Notes under the pieces: model-generated | Databases searched by the model: none | Told to the model about the DNA's origin: nothing | Seen by the model: the letters and a program-made list of their open reading frames with translations, nothing else | Position numbers and translations under genes: made by a program | Shown: one piece after another, positions 42,028 through 53,766 of the stretch | How positions within the stretch are numbered: position 1 is the first letter of the stretch | Layout: each line of letters begins with the position of its first letter | Assembly: GCA_029215795.1 (NCBI GenBank) | Contig: JARDYH010000003.1 | Coordinates: forward strand, 263,781,562-263,845,561 | From: Anniella stebbinsi | Taxonomy: Eukaryota > Chordata > Lepidosauria > Squamata > Anniellidae | Direction: 5' to 3' | Length of the DNA: 64,000 bases

Positions 42028-42843
42028 TTTATTTATTTGAATGTTTAAATTGTCCCTTTTTTCCTCTTGTAAAAGGAACCTAAGGCAGCATTCACAACCC
42101 TCCTCCTCTCCATTTTATCCTCACAACAACCCTGCAAGGTAGGTTAGGCTGAGAGCCAATGATTGACCCAAAGTCATCCAGTGAGCTTCATATGGCCAAG
42201 TGGGGACAAGAACCTGGATCTCTCACATCCCTGTCCAACGCTCTGTCGTGACTAGGCCTGTTCTCCTTAGGCTGGGGGAAGGAGTTTCTGGTGATCAATG
42301 GGAATCAGATTCTGAAGCAGAAGAGACAGCGCCAGAAACGTACTGGCCTACAAACGAAGTGGGGGAGGTGATTCTCACGGGCTCTTCACCAGCTGGGGAT
42401 GAACCTTCGGCAGACCTTATCACTGAAAACGTTAACAACATACAGTCTATGGGAAATCATTCTTCTTCAGAAGGGGAGGGCACTTCAAAGTTAACTGATC
42501 CTAGAGTTCGCCGCAAACTCAAACAGGCAGAGCTAAAGGAAGGCAAGAGAAGATCGCCCTGGCTAGCTTCTCACCAAAGGCTTCTTCAGAACCAGCCTCC
42601 TTGAAGTTAAAGCATTCTGGGAAAAGGCTTTCCCTTCTTCTTGAAAAGACAATTGTCTTGCTTAGTTTGCATAGTTTTGCCTAGAGGATAGTTCCTAGAG
42701 TTTAGACTTCTCTTCAGGTGGGAAGAGATGTTTATTGCCTGAATAAAGTTTGTGGATTATGTGGCAGACTTCTTTCTTGTCTCCCAATAGGGCGGGAAGT
42801 GTTTGGAAACATGACACACTCTAACCACTACACCATACCAGCT
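42028..42843 (-). repeat. tRNA-headed SINE, inverted, split by a solo LTR
   Basis: Body and most of the head (AACAACCCTGCAAGGTAGGT, GAACCTGGATCTCTCACATC) lie at 42028-42243. The last part (CTAACCACTACACCATACC) resumes at 42822 after the LTR. Confidence 0.85.
42244..42816 (+). mobile_element. Solo LTR in a SINE
   Basis: 573 bp with TGTCGTGAC at the left and AACATGACA at the right (TG...CA). The flanks CGCTC (42239-42243) and CACTC (42817-42821) form a 5-bp duplication with one change. An AATAAAGTTTG polyadenylation segment lies near 42742. The second member is 23682-24422. The frame through it is not conserved in that copy. The internal region has been lost by LTR recombination (inference). 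Confidence 0.85.
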
Positions 42844-43423
42844 GTCTTATTCTGATTCAAAATGAGAACAGACAGAGAGCTGAGCTGGCTCTCGTGCTGA
42901 CTGCAACCATATATTATAATGGTGGCTGAGGCTGTGGAACAAATCTAACAACAGGTTCCTTTCCCTTTCCATCCCCTCTCCCAAACGCTCGTGGAAAGTA
43001 AATGAAAAAAGTATAGAATTAAGATGTGCTTGTTGTAGAGTTCCTTACCTTAGATATAAGTCTTCTTTGCTTTTGCTGCCCCCATTCATCATCCCCCCCA
43101 CCAAATCACCTCTAAATAAATTCTTGTTAAATGAATTTATTGTCCCAAATTCGTTACCCACCCAGAATCCGAGCCCAAATCAATTCCACTTCAATTAACC
43201 CTCAATCCTTTCCTTTTCCCTGAAAAAAAATCCCCCAAAGGGGGAAAAAATCCCCATCTTTGCAATGCAGATGCTGTGTGGGTTATCACTAGGATGAAAG
43301 GCTAGTAGAGTTTCTCCAGTTGGTTGCCTGCAAAGGCTTCTCTCTCATTCTGGTCTCTCTGCCATGCCTCTCTAGGAGGCAAAGTTCTGGCTTGCCATTG
43401 CCTGGGATGGAGGCTCTGGTCAG

Positions 43424-43508
43424 TGAAGACTGGAGGCTCCAATGTCGGTGGGACAGTCGGAACTGCTTTGGGTTTCAGTCAGAATTCTAAAGGAGCTATC
43501 CAAGGTGC
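43424..43508 (+). repeat. CAGTGGAGGCTGG foldback element, left arm only
   Basis: AAGACTGGAGGCTCCAATGT, TTTGGGTTTCAGTCAG and CTAAAGGAGCTATCCAAGG. Ends where the CR1 tail begins. Confidence 0.65.
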
Positions 43509-43960
43509 GGAGCCCATATTCCCCAGCAACCAGTATTCTGTTCAGAGGCACACTGTCTCTGATGCTGGAGGTAACATCTTGTCAACACAACTAGCAGCCA
43601 ACGACAGCCTTATTCTTCATGAATTTTTCTAATCCTCTCCTAAAGCTGCCCAAGTTGGTGGCCATTACTTTCCCTTCTGGTAATGAATTCCATAGTTTTA
43701 AGTGTAAAGAAGTAACCCGAATGACCTCAGGTTCTACTATTATGGAGTGCAAACCTCCTTTCTCTCTACTTTCTCAATACCTCCGTCAAGACCCCAACAC
43801 CTCCCGGTATCTCTAACATCTCAATATCTCAACTTTATACACCTCTATCGTGTCCCCCCCCCCCCACTGCTTGCTAAAAACTAAAAAGCCTCAAACATTG
43901 TAACATTTTCTCCTAGGGGAATCACTCCAGCCCCTTGGTCATTTTTGCTTCTCTTTCCCC
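43509..43960 (-). repeat. CR1 LINE 3' part, inverted
   Basis: TTCCCCAGCAACCAGTATTC, AGTTGGTGGCCATTACTTTC and GGTAATGAATTCCATAGTTT are the CR1 3' blocks in antisense. The remainder is diverged and includes a C-run at 43856-43866. Confidence 0.7.
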
Positions 43961-44305
43961 CGGTGAGCTAGATGGACAAATTGTCTGGTCTGATATTGCG
44001 GAGCATCATGTGCAGAATGCAGTCTGTTTATTTTGCCCCATGGTACTCAGTGGGAGCCAAGAGAAACTGAGCCAGCCTCCTATCTACAGAGCCCCAACCT
44101 TCTCATCTGCCTACCCTTGCCCTGATCTCTGTGTTTTGGTGTAATTCTGAAATCCTGGGAACTGGCTTGTGTATATGTATTGACTCCGAGGAATCACTCA
44201 TATTACTGGTTGCGCTCAAGTTATTGTCATGTGTGGCATACTCACCCTGAGCCCTTGGAAGAAGGTGGCAGGAGGTGGGGGAGGAACCAGATTAGAAACT
44301 ATAAA

Positions 44306-44945
44306 TCCATTTATTTATTTATTTATTACATTTGTATACCGCCCCACAGCCGAAGCTCTCTGGGCGGTTTACATAGGATTAAAAACAATTAAAAACAATA
44401 TGCAAAAATTAAAACAGCAAAAACATACAACATACACACAATCTGTACATTTAAAACCACTTCAACACTTCAAAAAGCTACAAAAACAAAACAAAACAAA
44501 ACAAACCCAGGCTCCTCAGATATTGCCAAATGCCTGAGAGAAGAGGAAAGATAACAATGTTGGCGCCAGGCGGGCCTCGTCGGGGAGATCGTTCCACAAT
44601 TGGGGAGCCACCACAGAGAAGGCCCTCTCTCTTGTTGCCAACCTCCGAGCTTCCCTCGGTGGAGGCACTCGGAGGAGGGCCTTAGATGTTGAACGTAGTG
44701 TTCGGGTAGGTTCATGTCGGGAAAGGCGTTCCATCAGGTATTGTGGTCCCAAGCCGTGTAAGGCTTTATAGGTTAAAACCAGTACCTTGAACCGGGCTTG
44801 GAAACATATAGGCAGCCAATGCAAACGGGCCAGAGTAGGTCTTATATGTTCGAACCTACTGGTTCCAGTTATCAATCTGGCCACTGCATTTTGCACAAGC
44901 TGCAGCTTCCGAACCACCTTCAAAGGCAGCCCCACGTAGAGTGCA
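44306..44945 (-). pseudogene. L2 LINE 3' fragment, inverted
   Basis: From the TTTATTTATTTATTACATTT tail to the block encoding YVGLPLKVVRKLQLVQN, 5'-truncated at about 44945. It is close to the 18095 copy but lacks a short stretch before the LFSQAFGNI end, so the last helix is altered. Not functional. Confidence 0.88.
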
Positions 44946-44949
44946 ATGC

Positions 44950-45715
44950 ACATACTGTACAGTAAATACATAAAATGTTTCAGCTAGTTGCAAATTTGGT
45001 TGGAAAACATATACTTACATTTTCTATAATATTTTAACCAAGGAACTGGATTCCTTGGAACTTTGCATGTGTTGGCTTGGCATTTTCTGAAGCCATGTCA
45101 GGGGCATGTCTATCTTGACTAAGATGCAAGTTTATTGAATTGTTTGCTGCTGAGTTTGTTTAAGCAGGAAGTTTGGTATGCTAAGTGATTCAGGGGAAAA
45201 AATAATCTGGATTCTTCCCAAATTGGCAAAGCGAGGAGTCTTTGAGTTCAGCAATTTGTCTTAAGTTTCAGGTTCTGGGAATAACAAAATGTTTCAGGAT
45301 CACCCAGAGCAAAGCAAGAGGGGATTTGTTTGGGAGTGGTAAAATTGTTCCTTGTGCTTTGCGGTGACAGGGTGGGGGAGGGGGTGATATTGATGGGGAT
45401 CAGCAAAGAGAATCCTTGGGAGAAATATTATATCTTCTGTTGCATGCACACATTTAAAGAGCACCAAAATTAAGAGGAGAATGTATTAGTAATGCAGGGG
45501 ATTGAATCCAGCTGAAACAGGAGATAAGAACAGTCAATTTCAGGATATCTGACCTGCTTGAAGATGAAATGTATGTCAAAGGTTCTGATCAAAACAAAGA
45601 GCCCTGAAGCATCTTAAAGTCATTTTAACAGCTCAACCTTATGCATGTCTACTCAGAAGTAATTCCCATTGAACTCCTGCATGTCTGCAAAGAAGTGATC
45701 CCAGAATTTAATTTA
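44950..45715. other. No recognised gene
   Basis: Unique-looking A/T-rich sequence. A short ATGCATGTCTACTCAGAAGT phrase at 45640 recalls a common reptile repeat. Nothing else seen. Confidence 0.4.
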
Positions 45716-45925
45716 ATTTAATTTAATTAATGTTTTTATTTCATGTCTATATTGCCCAATAGCCAAAGCTCTCTGGACAGTTCACAAAAATTAAAACCCA
45801 TAAGTACAGCATAAAATATAACATGAAAGCTTAAATCGCAATATAAAACCACAAGATAAAAGTACAGTCAGAATAAAATGAAGCAGCAACGCAAAGATTT
45901 AAAATATAATTTTAAAACACAATAC
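45716..45925 (-). repeat. L2-type LINE 3' tail, inverted
   Basis: AATTTAATTTAATTAATG then CTATATTGCCCAATAGCCAA and GCTCTCTGGACAGTTCACAA, the inverted CTGCCCAGAGAGC segment, followed by A-rich 3'UTR. Confidence 0.7.
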
Positions 45926-46189
45926 AGTGGCCATCCTGGAGTTTACAGCAATAATATTGTATTTAAGGATATTTTGTAAAGGTAAAAGATGTAACATTTT
46001 GAATGTTTCAATAAATGCATTTTGAATGTTTCGATAAACTTTCTGTTAGATTTGATTTTTCTCCATGGACTGTGTTCATGGGTAACCAACTCGTTTTTGT
46101 TTTTTTTTGGAAAATCTCAAGTTCCTTCTGACCTGTTTATAAAGAGATTTGCAAATTTTGTTAAGTTTTATTAAAGAATGCATTGAATA

Positions 46190-46492
46190 TAATTCTCACC
46201 CATTCTTGCATATGGCTGTTACTAAAACTGCATTGCACCAAAGCATTCCCCTTTCTCACCCGGAGAAGAGCCTTTAGTGTGGTAGCCCCCTTTCTATGGA
46301 ATCCTCTGCCTCTGGAGGTCAGGCAGGCACCAACTTTGTGTTGTTTTAGCACTTCCTTGTTTATTAGTTCTCTGTTTTTAAAACAACAATTTTAAGATGG
46401 TGTTTTATTCTTTTTATCTTTCATTGTTTACCGCTCTGGAATCTGTTTTGATGTGGAGCGGTATATAAATGTTGCAAACAAATAAATATTAG
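46190..46492 (+). repeat. L2-type LINE C terminus and tail, diverged
   Basis: The RRAFSVVAPFLWNPLPLEVR peptide matches the ERAFSVVAPQLWNDLP block of the 18095 copy. The 3' end reads GGAGCGGTATATAAATGTTG and an (AAATA)n tail. Broken and 5'-truncated. Confidence 0.75.
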
Positions 46493-46789
46493 ATAAAAGA
46501 AACGTGACACATCTTGTTTAACAAATCCTTGTCCCAGCTGCAATTCACTGGCCACCACCTCCAGGGGGTGGACAAACGCAAAATGTAATGATGTCACACT
46601 GCATGTTTATTTTTTCCAAATGTTACTTGTTTGTTGCATGATGGGGACATTGTGGTGGTTGTCACCCACAATCTATAGTTAAGCCTTCAGAATTCTGAGA
46701 CTTCCTTAGGCATTGCTCACACATTCTCAGTTTGAAGCCTGTCATCCAAGCCACAAAGGCTAGAAGCCTATTTCTATTTTTTTCAAATG

Positions 46790-47063
46790 AAAGCTGATAA
46801 TCTCAGAATGCTGAATTCGGCATCTAGTTTCAGAATTGCTCCCCACCCCCCCATGGGCATGGAGCCACCCCGCGTGGTTCTGTGCCCGTTTCAGGTCCCA
46901 GGACTGCAGAAAAACCAGGATATTCCTGATTTCCGTTATCCCTGGATTATCCCAGAGTCGTCCCTAGATCATCCCCAGTTGACCCCGGGATCCCCTGTGC
47001 ATTATGTGGATGCACAGGGACGACTAGGGATGACCTGGGATAAATCCATGGTGTAGACATGGC

Positions 47064-47066
<3 letters not shown>
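46790..47066 (+). repeat. Unnamed repeat ending in CATGGTGTAGACATGGC, copy 1
   Basis: ATGGAGCCACCCCGCG, CTGTGCCCGTTTCAGG, GTTGACCCCGGGATCCCCTG and CATGGTGTAGACATGGCC recur in the same order at 49470-49727. Family not recognised. The GTGTAGA end resembles the TAGATGAGG-type termini of 60186. Confidence 0.65.
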
Positions 47067-47100
<34 letters not shown>

Positions 47101-47102
47101 TC
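47067..47102. repeat. (TC)n(AC)n microsatellite
   Basis: A CT run passes directly into an AC run. Confidence 0.9.
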
Positions 47103-48655
47103 TTCTGGAAAGATGGGAAATATAGCAATATGTCTTTTTGCAAGTGTTGAGTTTTATTTTTATCAGTCGTTTCCATTACCCCATCTCTAAAATCAGGTTA
47201 ATGTGGTTGTATGTCAATGTCACAAATGTTTCCTCTGGAATAACATTCCTCTGAGCGTATGGGTAATAATCTCCCTCTTTTGGGTGGCTCTTCTTGCACA
47301 TCCTTTTCCCGTTAACTTAGTAGTAAACTCAATTGGCAACGATGAATCTTCTTCATCAATTTCTTTGCTGGCAAACTTTATTTCTCTTTCATAATTAGTG
47401 ACTGGGCGGAATTTGCTGGAAGGAGTGAGAAGGATGGTCTCCCATGGTTTGAAAACTGGAACTAGTGTGAATGATGCTCAAAGTTAATTTTGTTATCATG
47501 AGTGATGAGTAAGATTTTCCTAATGTTTTCACTTCTCCAAAACAACAACATGGAAAGTTAACTCTTTTTTTTTAAAAAAAAAAATCTTCTATGTTTATTT
47601 TTAGTAAGATAAACTTGACAGATAAACTTGCAAATCACGGCTGTATGTTTTAAGCAGTAGATTAATCAACTAAGATTAAGTTGATTAATCTATGGGGACA
47701 GTTGACAGGAGCAGGCTCTTACATTGTGCGGTCTAGACAATAGAATATAGAACTTATAGGAGAATCATATGTGTATGTACTCAGGAATAAGTCACATTGT
47801 GTTCAGTGGAGTGTACTGCATATTAAGTGTATTTTGGATTGCAATCTTGTTTACTCAGAAATAAATTCCTCTTCCTTCCAGAGTGTGTAAATGCTCCCCT
47901 GTGTTTTTGTTCTAGAAAGTGCTCACTGTAGACAGAAAACTAGCAAGGAGCAAGATGGTCAATAATCTTTCCCCCTGACACGCTAGATGTTTACTTGTAG
48001 GAATTTTCTTCCCCAGGGGAGCATTCAAAAATAGCACCTCCTCCCTCCATCTGCAACCATTTACAAGCATAAACCAGGCCTCAGTCACACATAAGAGTCA
48101 CCTCTTGACATTGTGGCCACCGAGGGACAAACAGAGATCTGCAATCCAGGTATGGAGCACTATCCCCATCCATGCAAGTACGTGTGAAATCTGGTCACTG
48201 GGTAATAAGCCTGAGAAGACTCAAAGTTTGAAGTCCTCTTTGAGGGTCCTAAATGCATTTGAAAACATATGAGTGGAACCTGCAAAAGCGAAAACAACCA
48301 CCCTCCACTGAAGACAGGGCTGTGTGCTACAGCATGTGGTCACACGATCACTTTCCTCTTTATCGTAGTTTTGCTACTACATCCTTTCGTGTCCGTATCA
48401 CTCGTCATCACTCCTAACAGCGCATGCAGATTACTGCTACATCAGCAGAGGTGCCTCAAAGCGATTGATTTGCACTTTACATTTCGGCTGCAGAATTTCT
48501 TGGTGTAGAGTATTCCCGTTGGAGGAGTTCACAACCCAGAAAACAGTCTTGTCTCTTTAAATAGCTGACTGCGCAAAGAGGTGGTAGCCCTGGTTTTTCC
48601 CAACCTGCCTTGTACCCACATCCAGCCTGTTCTTTGAACTCCTGTGGGGTAATTT
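47103..48655. other. No recognised gene; one A/T-rich palindrome
   Basis: TAGATTAATCAACT at 47658-47671 is mirrored by AGTTGATTAATCTA at 47679-47692 with a 7-base loop. Elsewhere I see T/A runs near 47560 and unique-looking DNA, without splice-flanked exons of a known protein. Confidence 0.5.
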
Positions 48656-48659
48656 CTAA

Positions 48660-49030
48660 GGCCATGCACTGCTTTGGATCCAGATCCGAATTTTGAACCG
48701 AAGCAGGGCAATTTGGACTGAACTGGTCCAGATCTGAAGCAGGTCAGGATCGTTTCAAAGCAGTCTGAAGTGGGTTGGATTGATCCAAATGACTTTGGAA
48801 TGATCTGGACGATTCAGAAGCTCAGCAGGCAGCCTGGACGAATGGTTGCCACATTTGGGATGGGGGCAGCTGCTTGGCAAATACAAATCCCGAATAATTC
48901 AGATGTCTGAATCCCAATTCGGATCCAAAGCGAATCAGATCAGGTGCGAATCGGGCCAAGGTGGATTGAGGCTGATTCAGAAGTTCCGAATCAGCCTCCG
49001 AAATGGGTTTGGGGGGGTCCATGCCCAGCC
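48660..49030. repeat. Unrecognised repeat rich in GATCCGAAT words
   Basis: GATCCAGATCCGAATTTTGA, CCCAATTCGGATCCAAAGC and related GAATCGG, GAATCAG words recur in both orientations. I suspect a decayed DNA element, but clean ends are not visible. Confidence 0.35.
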
Positions 49031-49139
49031 CCAGTAATATCAAAACTCCATTTTGTGTAGTAAATGGCAAAGGAAGGGAGGGAAGAGGATGAAGCAAACT
49101 TTGGGGTTACTCCAAGCCTGCTGATATACTGACACCCCA

Positions 49140-49183
49140 CAAGCGCTGATCCTTATGTTTTGCAACATAAGGATCAGCGCTTG
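49140..49183. other. Perfect 20-bp hairpin
   Basis: CAAGCGCTGATCCTTATGTT (49140-49159) and its exact reverse complement (49164-49183) are separated by TTGC. Not part of any family recognised here. The hairpin is shorter than a typical microRNA precursor. Confidence 0.9.
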
Positions 49184-49197
49184 CAGAATGAGTTCAC

Positions 49198-49730
49198 TCT
49201 TAGGGCTCATATACACCTATGAGCCTTCCAGCACTCAAGGGGTGAGGAAGGATCTTGGGCTTTACCGCTTCCGGGATTGTCCCCCTGGATCCATACACCA
49301 ATGTGTCATTCCGGAAGCCAACAGAGATGTTCCAGCCTGGCGTGGCATTTTTCTTTTTTAAAGAGAGCCGTTGCGATCCTTCACAACAGTAAGTAAAAAA
49401 ATGGGGGGGGGGGGAGGAAATGGGAAACTCAGTGCTGCCATCCAAGGGATGGCAAAAATGCTGCCACCACCCCACCCCAATGGGTATGGAGCCACCCCAC
49501 GCAGATCTGTGCCCGTTTGAGGACCCGGGAGCCCATGCTACACCACCAGCAGTTGTTGGGGTTGTCCCGGGACCGCAGGAAAAACTGGGAAAACCGTGGT
49601 TGCAGTTATCCTGGGGAAAGTGAGTGGTTGTCCGCAGTTGACCCCGGGATCCCCTGTGTGTCATTTGGATGCGCAGGGACGACCTGGAGATGATCCTGTG
49701 ATATATGCATGGTGTAGACATGGCTTTAGT
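49198..49730 (+). repeat. Unnamed repeat ending in CATGGTGTAGACATGGC, copy 2
   Basis: The right part is colinear with 46790-47066. The left end AGGGCTCATATACACC may be the matching inverted terminus of GGTGTAGACATGGCT. A G-run lies at 49404-49413. Long frames here are not conserved in copy 1. Confidence 0.6.
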
Positions 49731-49744
49731 ATCTATGAGGACTT

Positions 49745-49863
49745 GCATTTTAGGGGGTCCTGTATTTTAATAATGTATTCGTTTTATGTGCTTTTAATCA
49801 GTTTTATGTGTTTTATATTTGATGTTGTTCCCCGTCTTGATCCAGAGGGAGAGGCAGGTAAGA

Positions 49864-49899
<36 letters not shown>

Positions 49900-49915
49900 T
49901 ATTATTATTATTAGA
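49745..49915 (+). repeat. LINE 3' tail with (ATA)n run
   Basis: TTTGATGTTGTTCCCCGTCT, TGATCCAGAGGGAGAGGCAG and AAGAAATAATAATAATAATA. Forward counterpart of 13304-13470. Confidence 0.7.
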
Positions 49916-50504
49916 CAAAGATTGCGATGAAACTGAAGCAGAGGGCTCACGTGATGTCTGGGTCTAGGTTTTTTTTGGTGAAATCAGGGATGCTTCAACA
50001 ATTCTCCTCATGCAACCTTCTCCCTAGATGTTGGAGCTCTGAAGAAGGCAGTATTATTTCTGAAACAGAACCAATGGGTTAGAAATTCTTTGTGTTTCCT
50101 CTTTTTAAATTTCTGAATTACTGTGCTTATCTTGTATACATTTCAGCTTTACACACAGATGGTACTTTTTGCATTTCGTAGCCATGCGGCACCACTGTTT
50201 ATGCTTCCCCCCCTCTTTATTTATATATACACATACCTACCTGCCAACCGATGATAACACTTCACGCATCTGATGAAGGGAACTCTAGGTCTCGAAAGGT
50301 TATGGCATGATAAATTAACCTGCCTGATTTCTCTTCACTTTAACAACTTATTCCGAGTTTTTAAAAAAAATATATTCAGGTTTGGTAGTCATTGGGATAT
50401 GGCAAAGCGCTTCTGAGGATACTGAAATCAGATCCCACGCCACTGGAAAATGTAACCCTTTCACCTCTTGCTTTTGAGATTCCAAGATTTGCCGCATGCT
50501 TTCA

Positions 50505-50575
50505 AGCCAGTGGAGGCTGCGGTGGTGAATCCGCTTTGGGTTTCAGTCAGAACTCTAAAGGAGCTCTCCAAATCC
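50505..50575 (+). repeat. CAGTGGAGGCTGG foldback element, short left arm
   Basis: CCAGTGGAGGCTGCGGTGG, TCCGCTTTGGGTTTCAGTCA and CTCTAAAGGAGCTCTCCAA. Confidence 0.6.
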
Positions 50576-50944
50576 CCCCTCCCCTATTGCAGCCACATTT
50601 TTAAAGCCTCCGTGGCCACCAGTGGAAGCTTTTTAAAAGCCTGATTGCAGAAGGGAAAGGTGATGTGTGAGTGCATGAGGGTACGTAGATGCGTGTGTGT
50701 GAACCAAGTTTGGGCCATCACCCAGGGGCTGCATGCTAGCAATGGGAAGGCCCTGCCCACATTGGAACGTGGCCCCGCCCAAGGGTGGCCCTAGACTAGC
50801 TGCCACCTGGCACCCTAGGCAAACCATACAATCAGCACCTCCACCCCCAAATCTCTAGTGCAGATCTAGGCTGAAGTTTTTGATAATCTGGGAAACATTT
50901 TGTCCCTAGTTCCCATTTAATGAAGAGGTAACCCCCCCCCCCGC

Positions 50945-50972
50945 ATCTTTGTAAACAGAAATATTATCATTT

Positions 50973-51011
<39 letters not shown>

Positions 51012-51030
51012 TATCTATCTATCTAATCTA
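50945..51030. repeat. (CT)n and (ATCT)n microsatellite
   Basis: A CT run at about 50976-51008 is followed by ATCT units to about 51030. Confidence 0.9.
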
Positions 51031-51043
51031 TCTTCACTAAGCA

Positions 51044-51203
51044 CTGTATCTGGTTGAGGGTAGGGTAGGGCTCCTGCAGTTTTAACTGTTGTGATGAAAC
51101 GGGAACTCCACCAGGTGCTGCATGCCTACAAATGGTACCTGTTGATATTCCCTTTTCTCTACAACTGTTAAAGATACAGGAGCCCTGTCCTCCTTTTCAT
51201 GCC
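51044..51203. mobile_element. Hairpin hAT-like element, half copy
   Basis: Centre remnant (TGTATCTGGTTGAGGGTAGG) and right arm (GTTTTAACTGTTGTGATGAA, CACCAGGTGCTGCATGCC, GATACAGGAGCCCTGTCC). Ends CCTCCTTTTCATG without the terminal GGTCA. It lies within a longer diverged segment whose right part has TGCCCTAGGCGACC near 51565. Confidence 0.75.
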
Positions 51204-51689
51204 CCCCCGCCCCAGTCTGATAAAACCAACATAGGAGATGAACACAGCTATCTGCTCTGTGAAGGAACAAAAGTCCCACCCCCAATGCCAAAGGGAAGTC
51301 CCTGGAAGGATGGTCCCGGTTGCTTCTTTGGGGGGACATGGCCAGCCATGTGCTGGCCCCAAGACTCAGTCTCCAAAGGGCAAATGAAGAAGCTGCTCTC
51401 AGGGGAGCCTCTCACTCCTTGCCTCCAACAGGGAACAGCAGTGGAGCAGAAGGATATCTTGAATCACCTTGCCAACCTCCACAGTTTCGGTCATGTTTCC
51501 TCTGTATGCGCGTGCCTCTTTTGGTATTTCCCCCCCTTGAATTTGGCAGCCCACTTAACTTGCTGCCCTAGGCGACCACCTACTTAGCCTACATGGATGG
51601 GCTGCCCCCGGCCCCACCCATCACTGTCACATGGGCCCCCACACGTTTGCCCAGAAACACTTGGGCCCTCTGGCCAAAAAAGATTCCCA

Positions 51690-52205
51690 AACGCTTATGT
51701 AGCCCAGTGGTTGAGTACCTGCTTTGCATGCAGAAGGTCCCAGGTTCAAACCCGGGCATCTCCAAGTAGGGGGAAAGGCTCCTCCCTGAAACCTCAGAGA
51801 GCCGTTGCCAATAGGCTGACCCTATGAAAAGGAGGACAGTGCTCATGTAACTTTAACAGTTGTAGAGAAACGGGAATTTAAGCCAGTGTCATTAGTATGC
51901 CATTAATTTCTAATGACATTCCCTCTTCATCACAACAGTTAAAGTTGCAGGGGCCCTGCCTTCTTTTGTATATGGTGACTCTAGTGTACTGCCTGCAACT
52001 TTAACTGTTGTGATGAAGAGGGAATTTCACCAGGAACTAATGACATACAAATGATACTGGTTGAAATTCCCTTTTCTCTACAACTGTTAAAGTTACATGA
52101 GCCCTGTCCTCCTTTTCATATGGTCAGCCTAGTTGCCAACCAGTGTCGACAATATTGGGCAAGATGGACTCAGTATCAAGCAGCTTCCTGTGTTCCTGCA
52201 ATGGG
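51690..52205 (+). repeat. tRNA-headed SINE split by a hairpin hAT element
   Basis: The head GTAGCCCAGTGGTTGAGTAC has an A-box-like start, and GGTTCAAACCC is a good B box for RNA polymerase III. The body runs to GAGAGCCGTTGCCAA at 51812 and resumes at 52140 with CAGTGTCGACAATATTGGGC. The 3' end is CTCAGTATCAAGCAGCTTCC. It resembles a tRNA gene only in its first ~70 bp and is not one. Confidence 0.85.
51813..52131. mobile_element. Hairpin hAT-like element with exact 8-bp target duplication
   Basis: 319 bp from TAGGCTGACCCTATGAAAAG to CTTTTCATATGGTCAGCCTA. GTTGCCAA lies on both sides (51805-51812 and 52132-52139) and is present once in undisturbed SINE sequence. This is the cleanest proof of element ends and of the 8-bp duplication. 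Confidence 0.92.
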
Positions 52206-52778
52206 GAGCTCTTGATTTGAGGACTGACTTGCAGGATCACGCCCTTGCCTCCTTTAGCCACATGAGAAGCACTACATGGTGCAAAAAAGCCTTGAGTGAC
52301 AGTGCACTCAGCATGGTCCATGTGAGTCAGCATTTAGCTATGCATTCTTGAGTAGGTCTGCTCTGCTTTAGGCAAGAAGTTTGCAGCTCCCCAAAGGGTT
52401 GGATTGAAGAAGCTGGAGGCAGCACTGCGTAAGCCTTGAGCCACCCAAGACCAAAGGGGAGAAGGCTTCAACACAACCAGGGAGGTCTCGGGCCTTCAAC
52501 GCAAGTTACTCATCGACAGCCCTCTCCAATGGAGCATCCCAAGAGCAAATTCTTTGGGTGTAACTTATTTCATCCTCTTACTGGAATATGTAGTTGCATG
52601 CAAACATCTGATGGGCAAAGCGAGGGGGAAGACTGACGTGATATGGCTTCCAGATTGTCTTCCGTCTGCATCTTATCAACTGCAAAAGGCATTCCTACAG
52701 GGTGGCCCTTCGGAAAGGAACACAGAATAGACAGCAAACGAATTCCTCCATCCCTCTTCCTTTGCTATCCTTCTTTTA

Positions 52779-53727
52779 TTGAAGCTGAATCCAGACAAGA
52801 CAGAGGTGCTCCTGGTCACTCGAAGGGCAGATCAGGGAATGGGGATTCAGCTTGTGCTGGATGGGGTTACACTCCCCCTGAAGACACAGGTTCGCAGCTT
52901 GGGTGTACTTCTGGATTCAGCTCTGAGCCTGGATGCCCAGGTTTCAGTGGTGGCCAGGAGTGCATTTGCACAGTTAAAGCTAGTGCGCCAACTGCGCCCA
53001 TTCTTGGAGATGTCTGATCTGGCCACGGTGACACATGCCTTAGTTACAACCCGATTGGATTACTGTAACGCGCTCTTTGTGGGGTTACCTTTAAAGAGTG
53101 CTCGGAAACTTCAGCTGGTCCAAAGAGCTGCAGCCAGATTGTTGACCAGGGCTGGTTACAGGGAGTATACAACTCCCCTGTTAAAACAGCTCCACTGGCT
53201 TCCAGTCTGTTTCCGGGCACAATTCAAAGTGCTGGTTATGACCTATAAAGCCCTATACGGCTCAGGTCCAGGTTATCTGAACGACTGCATTCTCCCTTAT
53301 GAGCCTGCCCGTGCTTTGAGATCTTCAGGGGAGGCTCTTCTCTCGGTCCCACTATCATCACAGGTATGCCTGGTGGGAACACAGGAGAGGGCCTTCTCGG
53401 TGGCTGCTCCAGTGCTTTGGAACTTCCTTCCCAGGAAAGCCAGACTGGCTCCCTCCTTGATGTGTTTCCAGAAACACACAGAAACGTTCTTATTCCGGCA
53501 GGCCTTTGGAGAATAATGTGGACCCCATCTATGTTTTAAGACTTTTAATTTTTAATTTTAATATGTATTTTAAATGTTGAAATGTTTTAATATTGAAACC
53601 TTTAAAATTTATTTTTAACTTTTGTATGTCTCTTATTTTTATAGCTTTTAACTGTTTATGTTTTAATTTTGTAATGCTGCCTTGAGGCCCAGCATTGGGC
53701 AAAAGGCAGGATATACATAAAGATAAT

Positions 53728-53766
<39 letters not shown>

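Noticed and set aside
42200..42604. 134-codon acidic frame
   Set aside because: It crosses the boundary between a SINE and a solo LTR and is not conserved in the second LTR copy.
49200..49748. 182-codon minus-strand frame
   Set aside because: The related repeat copy at 46790-47066 does not keep it, so it is chance.
51697..51765. Possible tRNA gene
   Set aside because: Only A- and B-box-like segments are present and the sequence continues into a typical SINE body; the acceptor stem does not close.
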